Part shown: one piece after another, positions 51,960 to 64,000 of the stretch
Layout: each line of letters begins with the position of its first letter
How positions within the stretch are numbered: position 1 is the stretch's first letter
From: Hymenolepis diminuta
Taxonomy: Eukaryota > Platyhelminthes > Cestoda > Cyclophyllidea > Hymenolepididae
Reading direction: 5' to 3'
DNA: 64,000 bases
Assembly (NCBI GenBank): GCA_900708905.1
Contig: CAADRB010000034.1
Span: 186,001-250,000 of the forward strand
Made by a program: the position numbers and the translations under genes
Notes under the pieces: model-generated
What the model was told of the DNA's origin: nothing
The model's input: the letters and a program-made list of their open reading frames with translations, nothing else
Database searches by the model: none

Positions 51960-52225
51960 GCCTCTTTATCATCGGCCAATTTTCACTTCCTCTTATGCTA
52001 AAGCTCTTTCTCTACTCTCCAAATTTTCCACTTTTCAGCTGGCTTTTCATCTGTTATCCCATTTCTTGTTTGTATCCGATATACGCGTGATCCAAATCAA
52101 CTCTTAGTCTTCTGCTTGGGCAAAGGCTATTGTATCTTGTTAGCATTTTGGAAGATTACTGGTTTTGAAAGAGAATGTCTCTAGGACTAACTTGATCGGG
52201 TTGTCTGTCTGCTGTGGTCTAAATT
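51960..52225 (+). repeat. Dispersed repeat family Y, copy 3
   Basis: Shares TTTCTCTACTCTCCAAATTT, CTTGGGCAAAGGCTATTGT, ATCTTGTTAGCATTTTGGAA and GATTACTGG with copies 1 and 2. A further, weaker match may lie near 60640-60730 (CTCACTCAAGGCAAAGAG). Confidence 0.42.
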
Positions 52226-52635
52226 AATACAACTTCCGCATGACTTCTTGGGCGTGCGTAGAGAGCGTTAATGAAAACGCTCCACTATCAAGTTTATTAC
52301 AATTGACTATTGCTGGACGCATCCTAGGGCGTATGGTCCTAAGGAAAGCATAAAGCAATTTTAATGAGAAAGCGATAGAGAAAGAATAATGCAAACTAAA
52401 AAGGCTTCATTGAATTACCACCATATCTGGAAAAAAATTTATTATTAGATTATTAATTTAAACTTAAAATAGGGTCAAGCACTGTCTTTTTGGATTTTCA
52501 CAGATCAACCCGGTAAATGAATCACTCCCTGTTTTTGCCAATTTTATTCTCACCCTGAAGAATCCAGTAGTATCACATAGTATATACAGTATTAAAAGTT
52601 GACCGTGATTAACTACAAGTAATTGACAAATATGT

Positions 52636-52815
52636 GTTCACCGGTGGCACAGTGGTCAACCTTCACGCCTTTCAAGTCAGAGATCACGTGTTTGACGCTC
52701 ACCGGTGCATATTCAGTAATGTAGATGACCGACCGCACCGGTTAAGAGGTGATGAAATGTGAGTTTCTCATCAGGGTGGATCTAGAATACCTTTCAACAA
52801 GGTCAATGGCTTCTC
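52636..52815 (+). repeat. tRNA-derived SINE, copy A
   Basis: Head with pol III A box GGTGGCACAGTGGTCAAC at 52643-52660 and degraded B box GTGTTTGACGCT at 52688-52699. Then the family core (GTAGATGACCGACCGCACCG) and the tail GAGTTTCTCATCAGGGTGG. This is the most complete + strand copy in the window. Related to copies B-H by head, core and tail. Confidence 0.7.
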
Positions 52816-54073
52816 TTAATGAGTTTGGGAATTTTCTAATGAAATGTGCTATCAATCGTCAAACTAATCTCTCCACGGGAACTGTTTCCAGTTTCCATTA
52901 AATTAGAAGTAAAACATTTCGAAGTAGGTTTAAAATTATTTTATTTTATTAAGACTACCTTAGTTGAAAATAGATCGACCAGTTTCAAATGTGAGATAAG
53001 GAAGTCAGACTTGGGTGAGATTGTTTTTGAGGTTATTATGAGTTGGAAGTTCATTAATTCACAAATGAGAGTTTTTGGGTACAGAATAATACATTCGAAT
53101 GACTGTTTAGAACGCACAGGCTAATCACCAAGACACTCCAGACGAAGGGGCCTAGCAACCCTCTCTATCTCACCAATGTAGATGAGTCACCAAAAGATAA
53201 AGCGGACAAAGAATGTTGAGTTAGTCTTCCACTATATTTAATTAGCCGGTGGCTTAGTCCAATTTACTTCTGATTATTAATCCTTTTGATCAAAATTCGT
53301 ATATAATTTGCACATGTGTTTTTTCTGTCGTTACCAAATTTAAGTAAATCGAAATTTTTAAATTTCAGTTAAGTTTTACACATCCGACGTGTTCCTCCAG
53401 TGTGAACCGGAAGAGACCTGATTTAAGGTAAAGGATCCGCTGAGGAGTTTAATGCTCAATTAAGTTTTAATCGTCCAGTGTGAATCTGGAGTGATCTGAG
53501 GTGCTGGAGACTCTGAAATCCCTTCAATGCACATCTTTTCTTACCCAACCTTGTTCTTAAATCCTTTTATTTGTCTATCTCCTTAAAAGGACTATATAAT
53601 GGCCATATTTTCTCTTAGAGATGGAATACTTATGCCCTCTGCAAGATCAACACAACTATCCTCCATTTCTCTATTACAAAAAGCTATCAGGACTCCATTC
53701 TCTCCGTCCTAAAACTTTAATTCATTTCTCCCCTACTCTTCCATAATTGAAATGTTTAAGTCGAAAGCATAAGTATCTCGTTATTTGAGAGAAAACGCGA
53801 ACATTCTTATTAAATGCACAACTTTTCCCATCTGGCTCCACAAAAGAATATTGGTAAGAATTCGTGCATGTGTGTGCATTCCTTTGATCAACAAGTCTCC
53901 AATCTCGATTACGTCGTTGTTACAGTAGATTTTCACATTGACTGGCTCGGAAACTAGATACTGACGTCTTGTTGAATCAGAAGATTCCCTATCCATCCAT
54001 CTGGCCCTGATGTTGGAGAGCCCGATAACGATGCTGAAATAAGTGGAATGGAAAAAAATATGAATAAAAGATG

Positions 54074-54215
54074 TGGATGCACTGGTGGCACAGTAGTCAA
54101 CTGGCTCGAATGCGAAGTCAGATCAGAGGTCAACCCCACTGGTTAAGTCTGGCTATTAAAGAGGGCTAGTAAAATGCGATTCTCTCACCAGGGCGGCTAA
54201 GCTTTCCTAAATGGG
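54074..54215 (+). repeat. tRNA-derived SINE, copy B
   Basis: A box GGTGGCACAGTAGTCAAC at 54084-54101, nearly identical to copy A. B-box region AGAGGTCAACCCCA near 54124-54137. An internal segment between B box and tail is shortened. Tail reads GATTCTCTCACCAGGGCGGC. Confidence 0.65.
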
Positions 54216-54924
54216 GTTAGTTCACCGTTCACCGTGTATCAGAAGCCTCCCCAATCTTCATGTTCATATGTTTTAACTGTACTATTTTGTTCTTATAATC
54301 AAGGTATTCAGTTTTCCCTGAGAGGTCTAAGTTAAACATCGATCTTTGTTAAAACATTTATAGTTTTTGTCATTTCTATTCTGAACAACCACCTGCTTGA
54401 TAAATCCTATTAATTCCCTTCATTTTAATTCATCTATAAACTATACTAAAATTTAGTTAAACATGTTTTCTGATAAAATTAATAAAAGTTAGTGTTCTTA
54501 CTATGTGTATTCATGTTCCAATTTAGCTTTTATTTTATCAGTTATCTTCTGGTTAAAACCTCTAAAAGTCACGAGGAACACGACAAAAATATTGTGAAGC
54601 AAAGTTGGCGAAGTCTGGGTGGGGCAAATCAGTATTCTACCGCCCTATTAATTCAATTCCCTTCAGCATTATTTATCTTCTGAAATCATAAAAGGGGGGA
54701 TAACGGGTGTGAGATCATGATTAATGGGTTTTCACTTCTAGAATTCCAGTAAATGTCTCTATCCTGTCCTGAGGCGGACAACGCACAACTAATAGCTGTC
54801 AGTTTTATCATTTCGATATCTTGATAGTTAAACTAATTTCAGACACCAAGCATATTGATAGTGAGGTATTGAAAGTGGGCTGATCGAGCAATCTCAACGG
54901 CAAATGGGAAAGCACTTCCCAGTA

Positions 54925-55030
54925 CGCAGACTAAAATGGATGTACACAGGACCAATGAGAAATGAAGATCGTAAATATGCTCAACCACAATCCCATGCTG
55001 CTGAAGACGGAAGTAGCCATTGTGGTAAGA
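54925..55030 (+). repeat. Dispersed repeat family U, copy 2
   Basis: AGGACCAATGAGAAATGAAG, then ATATGCTCAACCACAATCCC, ATGCTGCTGAAGACGGAAGT and AGCCATTGTG. Open frames on both strands here are not recognised as genes. Confidence 0.45.
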
Positions 55031-58000
55031 TGATCGCTTCCTCTCACTCTGTAGTCTTTTATGTTTCTTGGTCCATTTTCTACCTATCATGCTATTACAT
55101 GGCTTTCTAATTTGCTTGTCTATAGTACATTTTGTAAAAACACATCATTTAGACAATGCCTCTTACGCATTCTTAATATAGGTGTCTACACTGCTCTTGA
55201 TATCCTGACAGGTAATCCATGTAGGAGTGAAATTGCCACCGATCTGGTATTAAATTATTTTATCAGCTTGAAACAAAGTATGAAGCCCAAGTTACTTCCA
55301 ATATATAATGTCAAAATTGGTTTTAATTTAGCTCATGCAATTTTACTTGTGAAAATGGAGTTTTTCCACGGATAAATGACATGGGTAATTCTGTTCAATG
55401 GATTGTAGTTTGACAGAGCGCTCGGTAGCTCTCGGAAAAGATTACGCACGAGGGTTTTCACACTTTATAACGATGGTAGATATGGTAAATGTAATTGTCA
55501 AAACTTTGATTGTTGGAACTAGCTGAATACTGCAAACCACAAAACTGGGCACCCAGATAAAATATATAAAACTGTCAGATATTTAAGCAATTATTAAATC
55601 ATTATCAATAATATTTATTATTATTATTATTACTTTTCCATAGGTCGGAATAGTTCAATGGGCGACAGATTTAGCAGAGGCTTATCGTTATTGCTCATTG
55701 CTGCAACATGTGATCAGGCCCTGTTTTCAGGTAACACTTGCTCAGATCTCAGAGAGGCTTTACCAGACCAGATCAGATCATTTATTACCGTAATAAATAA
55801 TCTATTCACGCACAGAATCGAATTTGTTCGGATCGTGATTGGCCGAAGAAGATTGAACCAATCATTACATTGTATTGTACAGTCGTGACAGACAACGGAC
55901 CTATCAATAAACGACGATTGACACGTCATGGTTATGACATGAAAATAACATGTTGATGATGTGACATCAAAATTGCACTTCCGGTGCACGCCAGAGTGTT
56001 CTTTCGCCTTCCTAGCATCTTAATGATGGAAGATCAAACGGATCAAATACGAAATAAAACGGAGAATAGGGCCAGGGAATTAAAGTTCTTACCCAATTTG
56101 AATTATGGAAGCGTCGAACTGTCCATATTCTTATAAGGAGTATAGTTCATTGAATATTATTTAAATTTAAATATTTGAATATTGCAAGGCTCGCTGACGG
56201 GTCCATTTAATTCTGTGGATGATCACGCCACCTCAATTTTTTGCATCTTTTAAGGCCAAGAGCAGGTAGATGAGACTTATTGGCATTTTTAACATATCAG
56301 AATTCACCAAAGTTCACCTTGATGAAAGTGATTAATTATTGTTCTCCAGTGGTCCGACTGTACTTATGTATATATAAGTAGTATAGTTGCAATTAATTCA
56401 GGTTAATTTGTTTCTTTATTTAATAATCTGTTGTGCACGTTGTTACATTAGATTAAGGGCAACAACGTATGATGAATTGGGACAAAGTACATGGATTAGA
56501 CCCGTGAAATTATAGCCGTAATTTTGATCAATGTCTTTAGATTGTAAATGATTAAATATACTGAAAAGGGATGAGATTTATCCCTGTAATTGAAGATTTT
56601 TAGTAAGCCACTCATAATTAGATCATGTGCTAATGATTCGGGGAAAGTATAAGAAACCTTTGCTTAATTAAATTGATTTATTATTTACCCAGTCCCTAAA
56701 CTTCAGTTGTTGTCCAGACTCAAAATCGCATTGATAAGAGTATAGCAAAGTCACAGTTATTGGACATTAAGTGTCAGTATCTTAAACAGTAGACAACAAA
56801 TTAAAATTGTGGATCTCTTTTCCTTTATAATTTTGTTTTAAATCTATTGTGTTTCTCTGAGCGTTTCCCACCTAAGCCGCTTAAGTTTGACACCGGTATT
56901 TGCGTATTTGTTAACCTCAAGGTTACATAGAAAAACACTCAAGATTCTAACTTATTTAATTGTTTTATTGAAAGAATAAAAGAATTTCAATCACCCTTCT
57001 ATTTAAAATGTTCTGTGTAATAAATCATTTGTAATTTAATTCTGTTTTTAAAGTAAATTTTGTTTACTTTCCGCAAAAAATTGAGATCACCATGGGCTCG
57101 ATAATTATAAGGTAGTTTATTTTGTATAATTTATTGCAGTTATTTTATTAAATAAGGATCTTTGGTTCAAACCTTTTAAGAACTTTTATTACTAATCCAA
57201 ACAGATTTCTCGTTAAGCTTGAGAGAGAATGAATAATCCCATGCACCCAAAGTAGGATTAGCTTAATGCTTAGTGTGATTCATTCGCCTTCATTTCGTCA
57301 TTACACTATTAGTAGAATTGTCTCAGCCAATTTTTGTCTTGCTAGGTTAAAATATATTCACATCCACATTTCGAAACTTATTTACTACAGCTCTCCATGC
57401 CTCGATCGTGACAACCAATATGGACTTACCGCATTGTATTTACAATCCAAATAAAATAGAGAGACCTTAATAGTTATGTTCTCTATAAAGGACACCTTCT
57501 TTCTTGTACGCGAGTTGGATGAAGTTGAAATAATAAGAATGGTGATTTTACACAGTATATCTATTACATTGTAATTAACACAAAAATGAAAGACGGTAGG
57601 AATAGAAACTCTCTAGTGATTAAGTTACCCTTTAAGTAAGTGAATAAGTCTTAGCCCATTTGCGATGACAAGGTTTTTCACTATGTTACTTCCATATGGA
57701 CATCCAAACTCTAAGGTACAATGAAAACATTTGCCTCCTCTCCTCTCCCTCGGTTGATTTCCCAATTAATTCATTCGGAACCAGTAACTAGGCCAAATTA
57801 ACAGATTTTTGTTGGGTAAAAATGAAAAATTTATATCCAACAAAAATTAAATTAGCAATTATATATTAATTATTCATAAAATTTGCATATTTGTTAAGAT
57901 GTGCTAAATTAAAGGGTCGTTGCCTTACATAACTTGGGAGTAAAGCCTACCTTTAAGGTACTGAGAGTCAGGGTATCAAGAGCATCCTACTTCATCTGAG

Positions 58001-58883
58001 CTCAAGGATCATCAGGCTTGTCTCATCGATATTGAAAGACTAATTTATCTTCTAAGGCTAAAACTTAATGGTGGTGAATCCATGCAGGAAGTACAAATGT
58101 ATTAACAGAGCTCTGGTTATAATGAGACATTAATAGCCCTGACCTACAAAGCATAAAGAAATATTTGATAGATTCCCAATTTACTGAAGATTTGTAAGTC
58201 AATACACGAGTGTTTGAGTAGTAGTCCGTTTCACAATCTGCATCGCGATATCCCAGTTGCAGATGGAGAGCTGAGAGCAAGAACATACAAGTCAGTGAGG
58301 CAATAAACCTCTTTAATTATGACCTTGAAATATGCAAACGGGCCAATAATATAAGGTTCGTGGGCAATAATGGAGACATAAGCAATAAAAGTGTTATTTT
58401 CTCGGGAGGAAACATTTGGTAAAGTTTTTTCTCACATTAATATAATATCTCCGTCTTGGCCTTAGAGAATTTAAGAGAATCCAATTCACGATCTGTCCAG
58501 AATAAGGGACAGAGAGTACATCTTGTAGTCATGTGTGAATGCAAACTAGAGCTTTAAGGGGAAGGAACATAACTTGGGACGCTTAAAGAGGGATAGTGGA
58601 GAATTCTTAGGGTGAATATTTTTTGTTAGCATATGCAAATAAGTTTTACGAAAACACACCTAATCAAACAACTTCTGTCTTCTTTCTGATTTGGCTTGGC
58701 TTCAGCCGATTACGGATGACTTAGAAGAAGTTTACTTTACGCTCGTGTTACTATTCTTATGTGGACCATCTTTGAACGGTGAAAATTATCATTCTGCTCT
58801 CAGGATGCCCAATCCATTAATTTCATTTCTATAACCAGTTTAACAGCTATGTTTTCATGCAACAAAAAAGTAATTTCCTTTGG
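55031..58883. other. No gene seen; paired inverted CCAAT motifs at 55.84 kb
   Basis: GATTGG (55837-55842) and CCAATC (55858-55863) form an inverted pair in a GC-richer patch (55650-56000) whose open frames of 76-91 codons overlap on opposite strands and are not recognised. The rest is AT-rich. Confidence 0.5.
55615..55632. repeat. (TTA)6 microsatellite
   Basis: Six uninterrupted TTA units in AT-rich DNA. Confidence 0.95.
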
Positions 58884-59140
58884 GATTCACCTTGAGTGAA
58901 CACAGTTTACTGAGCTCCGCTAATTTAAGATAACAGGGATGATCGCTAACCTTTTAAGAATGTAAGCTGCTGAACAAGATCATTTTGCTCTCTCAACCAT
59001 TGGGCGAAAAAACGCTTTGACGTGGCATAACCGATTCTTCTTGACAAAATAATGCTGGTCAACTATCACTGAACATCGTAGGTAATCATTTACTGAAATT
59101 CCGAGGATGAGTCAGGAACTTTGAACTTTGTAGCTCGAAC
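58884..59140 (+). repeat. Dispersed repeat family X, copy 3
   Basis: Begins ATTCACCTTGAGTGAAC, then CTGAGCTCCGCT, GCTGAACAAGATCATTTTGC and GATGAGTCAGGAAC. More diverged than copies 1 and 2, but the order of blocks is kept. Confidence 0.38.
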
Positions 59141-59375
59141 TATCCATCAAGTAAATATTGTACAACCCAAATCCAAAAATTGGATTAAGACTCTTGAATA
59201 GCTTGACGTTGGTCTCAGCATCCTTTTGATCCCCTCCTCTTTGTAATATTTTGGATTTTCTTTTAACAGATTCCAGTTGTTTCCCACAACTAAAAATAAC
59301 AATTTTTTGTTTTACTCTGGTGATACCTTCTATAAAAGATTAGAAGCTCTGTAAAGACGAGAGTGGTGTCAATCT

Positions 59376-59622
59376 TTTAAACTCGGCCACTTCGGGTGTA
59401 CAGTTTCTTCTGAAATCAGAATAATTTGAACTGGGCCGTAAAATGTGAGATTAAGAAAATGCAAATGAATGTGAACCTTCGCTCTTGGAAACCAGTATCT
59501 ACTTTGATTGTCAGTCGCATGTCCCAAAAGCAAATCTCCAACCGAACACCAAAATATTTCATGAATATAGTTTTTAATAGCGTCACAACTGGTTCGATGT
59601 GGAAATCTTGGTTTAAAGACTG
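59376..59622 (+). repeat. Dispersed repeat family Z, copy 2
   Basis: TTTAAACTCGGCCACTTCGG, GTGTACAGTTTCTT, AATTTGAACTGG, GCTCTTGGAAACCAGTATCT and GTGGAAATCTTGGTTTAAAG align in order with copy 1. A weaker match may lie at 34090-34200. Confidence 0.5.
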
Positions 59623-59637
59623 AAATTCCCCTATTTT

Positions 59638-59664
59638 TTCTTCTCCTTCTTCTTCTTCTCCTCA
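59638..59664. repeat. (TTC)n-like pyrimidine tract
   Basis: TTCTCC and repeated TTC units form an unbroken C/T run ending at CTCAG, directly after repeat family Z copy 2. Confidence 0.8.
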
Positions 59665-61974
59665 GATGATATTATATTGGAATGACTTTTGTTCAAATGA
59701 AATTTTCTAGATATTTATTCATTTTAGATGCACTTTTTCCTCTTTTATTAATGTTATTTCTTCTGCGATTTTAATGCCATTCTAAGACTCCCTCCATCGA
59801 AATAAACCAAATATCCATAGAATCTCGCCTTTGTCAGAATAAATTTGCATGCGAATTGAAGCTTTTATATCTTAAACTAAAAGCATGGCATGACAATGGA
59901 GAGCAGCTGAATGACATTATTTTAGCTCGCAAATAAAATATTAACTCGATTATGGAAATAAAGTTACAATGGTGCAATATCAACTAGCAAGGCAAATAGA
60001 GAAGGATTCGCATAATTATAAGAAGACAGATTAGCTATATGAAAAAGTTAATTAATGCGCTCTATCTCTTCGGATATTCATTTTATACGTAAAAATACAG
60101 ATTATATTTTAATTAAATTTGCATGAGTTGGAAATGAGCGACTGTTACTGACGCGTGTCTGAGTTTAGGTTTTAGCTATTATCGATCTGTAAGAACCTAT
60201 CGTCATAAAAATATCGGCATGTTAACTTAATAGGCGTTAATACATCAATTCTTTTTAGTTTCTATGTGGTTATTCCTAACCACCGGGCTGAATACCACGC
60301 TCTATACCTATAAATACATTCTTACCTCAGATCTTATCTTCAGTTTCTACACGCAAACCACTATAACTAAGTCCTTCAACCAGCCCTTCCTACCTAAAGC
60401 TCCACCTGCTGATTTTTATCTCTGGCATCTTACCTACCTAATCCCTTTCTTCCCCTCTCTCTGCTACTATTTGTTGAAGAACTACCTTTAACAAGCCTTT
60501 ACCCACTTCTTACTATTTGTAGGTCTACATTGACCATAGTGCTATTTTTCTATAGCTGATGAAATTTTATTTCGCTTGATAAGATTTGAATATTTTTCCT
60601 AAAACCCAATTGACATTAGATTTACTTTTTAGGCTGATTTATCTGTCCTTTTCCCTCACTCAAGGCAAAGAGTATGCCCCATGATGCCTCCTTTTGTCCA
60701 CGTGTTTGGAAAATCAGGTGACGCCAGAGTTCTGAATGACTAAAAATAAATGGACAGTTAAATTTTTACAGGTGTTCCGAAGAACCAATCCATTCTACCC
60801 TATTTTCTTTAATTAATTACCTGAATTTACATCAGCTTCCTATTAATATTAACCATGTATTTTTTCGATCCGTTTTCTATGTTCATACATGGGGCATATG
60901 AGTGGATATCTTCGTCACTCCTGTCTTATTTCTTTCCCTTCCATTGTGCAATAAAATAAATAAATTGCTCGGATTGAATAATGTACCCGTTCTAGCTATA
61001 TGCTATCATATAGATGCATTTTTTTATTAAGATATCTATTAGAAAGAATGCGCTAACTGATCTACTCAACCTCGTTTGAGTCACACGAAGGCGAATGAAT
61101 ATTTCAACCTGCCACCTCTTCTGTAGCAAATTCATTACCATTAATTGATATGCTATTGTAAAACTCTCATTCTAGTGAGTTAAGTTAAGAGAGTTTGAAA
61201 AACTAATTCCTTTTGCTTTGCAGTTGTGTCAGTACCAACGATTTTCTCATTTGATTGACATCAAGGTATTCGGGATCCGAAGAATTTGCATCAAATAATC
61301 TCTGAAAATTGAATGTTTTCAAATTTGGAAGAGTGAAAAATTGCAATCCTTGAAAGAGTTTACACCAACTATATCTAAATATTGCTGAAGCCTGTCAAAA
61401 ACAACTAATCAAGCCTCAGGAAGAAGGAAGACGAGCTATAGTTCAAGAGGCAGTTGAATTAAGAAAATTGATTTGCTTATGTATAAACATATGCGTGTTA
61501 AATGATTAGCTGCCTGGCTAGTCTGTAATTATAGCAATAATGGGCTTACATGTGAGCGTAGAAGTCCAATAATTGAAAATCAAGCTGTACCGTAAATATT
61601 AGTTTCCGTTTCCTAACATCTTCGAAGTCCTAAAAGGAAGGGAAATGAAATGATAAGGCAGGAAAGATGCCATTCAAGAAATTCGCGTTAAGTAAAAGTT
61701 TGTTTTAAGACCCATTTCGCGAAGGAGTTAAAAATAATAGACATGGATACATCAATAATAAGGTACAACTCATGATTTTAAGAGATCCCACCCTCTAAAT
61801 AACGTAGGCTTCAGAAGAAGCGTTTGTGAGGATGTCCTTAGAAAGGCATGAACACTAATCACAGATAATTAATCATTGTATGATTGATAAAAATGACCGC
61901 TCTGTGAAAAGACGTACTTATAATCTCGAAATTTTTAATCACTCGTCTCCATTCTGTCCCACCCATAAATGGGA

Positions 61975-62072
61975 CTTAATTCATTTCAATAATGTGGGGT
62001 TGGTCAATACCATAGAATAGCTTCTTTCTGTGCTGCAGCAGAGATATCACCCAAAGGGCTGCCCTCTATCTA
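61975..62072 (+). repeat. tRNA-derived SINE, copy H (3' part only)
   Basis: Matches copy F through core (ATTTCAATAATGTGGGGTTG, then GTCAATACCA) and tail (AGAGATATCACCCAAAGGGC, then TGCCCTCTATC). The head is missing. Confidence 0.4.
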
Positions 62073-63512
62073 TTTAAACAAAAGAATATAGACTAGCTGT
62101 CACACAGAATGGAGCAGAGCGAAAGTAACTTTTGTTTTTTCCACTGTTTAAATATTCTGTTTTAAATGTTTACTAAATTTTTTCCCGGTCCGTGAGCATG
62201 ATATAATAAAAACTTGAAATTATTTCTGGTCAAATCAGTCAGTCTTGTCAAATTAGTCAATTTTATAAATAATAGCAACGACCTTATAAATAGTATTGAC
62301 AGGGGGATCTTTGAAAAACCGACTTCCATTGTATCATTTCTAATATTTTACCTCTGATTTTGCTTTGCAACTTCCAAAATGTAGACTCTTCTAGTCATCT
62401 TATCTCATTTGTCATAATCACTGTGGTAATCAACAGCTATAAATATCACAAAAGTCATCAACTTCATTTAAACTACTTGGCTCCATTTTATTTTAAAACT
62501 TATAAAATCTGTATACAAGTCTTAATTAAGATTCCGGAAATAACGTCCCATCAGAGTGTTATGATTGGCTGCTGGTTATACACATTCTCGTACCTTCTTT
62601 TCCGAATTAGAATGTTGTTATTAAAACTCGCCAGTATTTTTTGCAAGCTAGCCTTGATGGTTAGCCTAGACAGCATTCAATTAAGCTGTTACTGACCAAG
62701 TTGTTACACAATAAAATCTACAGTGCTGACTATGTAGTACGGATATTGCAAGAATTCTCTTTCTTAAGTGCATGACGGGCGCATTTAGTGCTTAGAGTTA
62801 TACTGGCCATTATCATAGATAAGAATGAGAACATCTTCACGGGTATTAGTTCATGAATTCTCAGCCACTCATTTAAATCTCCGGAATATGTACAAGTCTG
62901 CCCATTCTCTCAAACAAATCCACCATGAGTCATCTAGTCTCACTATACTAATTATACCGACTTATAAAGCTACGGTTGTTCAAAATCCGGACGGAAAAGC
63001 TGTACCTCAAATGATATTCACATGAAGAAAATTAATTCGATTATAAGCATTTGAACAAATTGTAAATGATTGGCCATCTGGTTAGCCAATAAGTGTAGGA
63101 ATAATTGCTTTAGAAGTGGCGTTACATATCCAAGTGCGAGTGCAGAAATCCTGTAATCGATGATCCAGTGCAAGAGAGATGAAGGTTGTAAGATTCACTT
63201 ATGCGTACGACTCCATTTCCTAAAAGGGGCCTTGGAAACTAAGATGAGCCGGTCAGAATGGGTGATAATGGCAAACTGCTATAATAATAACAAAGACGAA
63301 GTAGGAAATACTAGTTAACCAAATTTCCGCTCTGAGATTAAAATTTCCGGATTCCTTTGATTGTTTATCCTCTATTAGACTTGTCGTTATTTCGAATCGT
63401 AACAAAATAGTTGTTCCCGTTATTGCTGCGATTTCAACCGAAACATCGACAATTACAGCAAAAGCCTAGCCTACTTTGCAACTGTTCATTCGTTTCAGGA
63501 CAACCTCTGGGG

Positions 63513-63580
63513 CCACGAAAAGCCGGTAATGGCTAGCTTATTACAAGAGCGTTGGTTCAAATGTTCTAATTTCCTTGCTC
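63513..63580 (+). repeat. Possible tRNA-derived SINE head
   Basis: A good B box (GTTGGTTCAAATGTTC, 63551-63566) lies about 30 bases after a weak A-box-like GCCGGTAATGGCTAGC. No SINE core or tail follows, so this may be a head-only relic or chance. Confidence 0.25.
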
Positions 63581-64000
63581 CTTGGTAAGCTATGGCAATA
63601 CCGAAAATTTTTGTCAGTAAATTTACTCTGCTCACAAAAAGATAACATTAATTAAATAACTCATTAGGACACCGACAGACATGCATGTTTTGTTTTGGAA
63701 TGGCTAATACACGTTCGTAAGCCTTTGTAGGTGGCCTGAATGGAATAGAAGTTTATTAGAAGAAAGGTACACAATGTAGCGGAATACAAATGTCTGAATG
63801 TACATAACGAGAGAGAAGGGAACACGAGTATACTAGGAGTCCCATGCAGCTTGTTCGTCGTTGGGCGCTCATTTGGGTTTCTCGATAGTATCCACAGAAC
63901 ATTGGTCGGGTCTTCTTCCATACCAAGTGCCCATAAAAGGCAGAACGTGATTTGGTACTCTGAGAAATACGGCCTTTCTGATTTGCTGGTGAGACCATAA

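Larger units (their letters stand above)
59665..64000. other. No gene seen; SINE relics
   Basis: AT-rich DNA holding SINE copy H and a possible SINE head. Open frames of up to 111 codons at 62360-62695 and 85 codons at 63664-63921 (-) have no recognised domain or exon-like boundaries. Confidence 0.5.

Noticed and set aside
62360..62695. 111-codon plus-strand frame as a gene
   Set aside because: AT-rich hydrophobic translation typical of T-rich non-coding DNA, with no splice sites, motif or composition shift.

Overview
The window looks like animal nuclear DNA. It is strongly AT-rich, gene-poor and crowded with old, diverged repeats, and only one gene can be called with confidence. That gene encodes the 60S ribosomal protein L4 (uL4) on the + strand (47418-48614). 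It is interrupted by two very short GT-AG introns of 42 and 36 nt. Introns this small, together with AT-rich sequence, tRNA-derived SINEs and low gene density, suggest a flatworm (tapeworm or fluke-like). This assignment is an inference from gene structure; nothing in the window identifies a species.

Layout. Positions 1-47 kb are almost entirely non-coding. They hold degenerate dispersed repeats (families called W, X, Y, Z and U here, each with two or three copies in the window), simple repeats, a few GC-richer islands and several short stretches that read like isolated exons but lack a recognised gene. The main islands are 4.29-4.47 kb (possible minus-strand exon), 12.9-13.0 kb (fragment resembling part of an RRM RNA-binding domain), 15.0-15.3 kb (with a strong G-quadruplex motif), 20.8-21.2 kb (promoter-like, with a TATA box between two inverted CRE half-sites), 37.47-37.58 kb (possible last exon) and 45.0-45.4 kb (CpG-rich).

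47.4-48.6 kb is RPL4, with a poly(A) signal 8 nt after its stop. Just downstream, 48.66-50.45 kb has a clearly different base composition (more T and G on the + strand) and several moderately long open stretches in different frames. No gene could be assembled there. 50.8-64 kb returns to repeat-rich non-coding DNA.

At least eight partial or full copies of one tRNA-derived SINE family occur between 25.8 and 62.1 kb, recognised by pol III A/B-box heads and a shared tail motif. One copy (50.83-51.04 kb) appears dimeric.

No multi-gene system, CRISPR array, operon with a shared function or intact transposase/reverse transcriptase was found. The most noteworthy points are the RPL4 intron design (both introns phase 0, a multiple of three, ending in an in-frame TAG at the acceptor), the SINE family, the promoter-like palindrome and the handful of exon-like islands.
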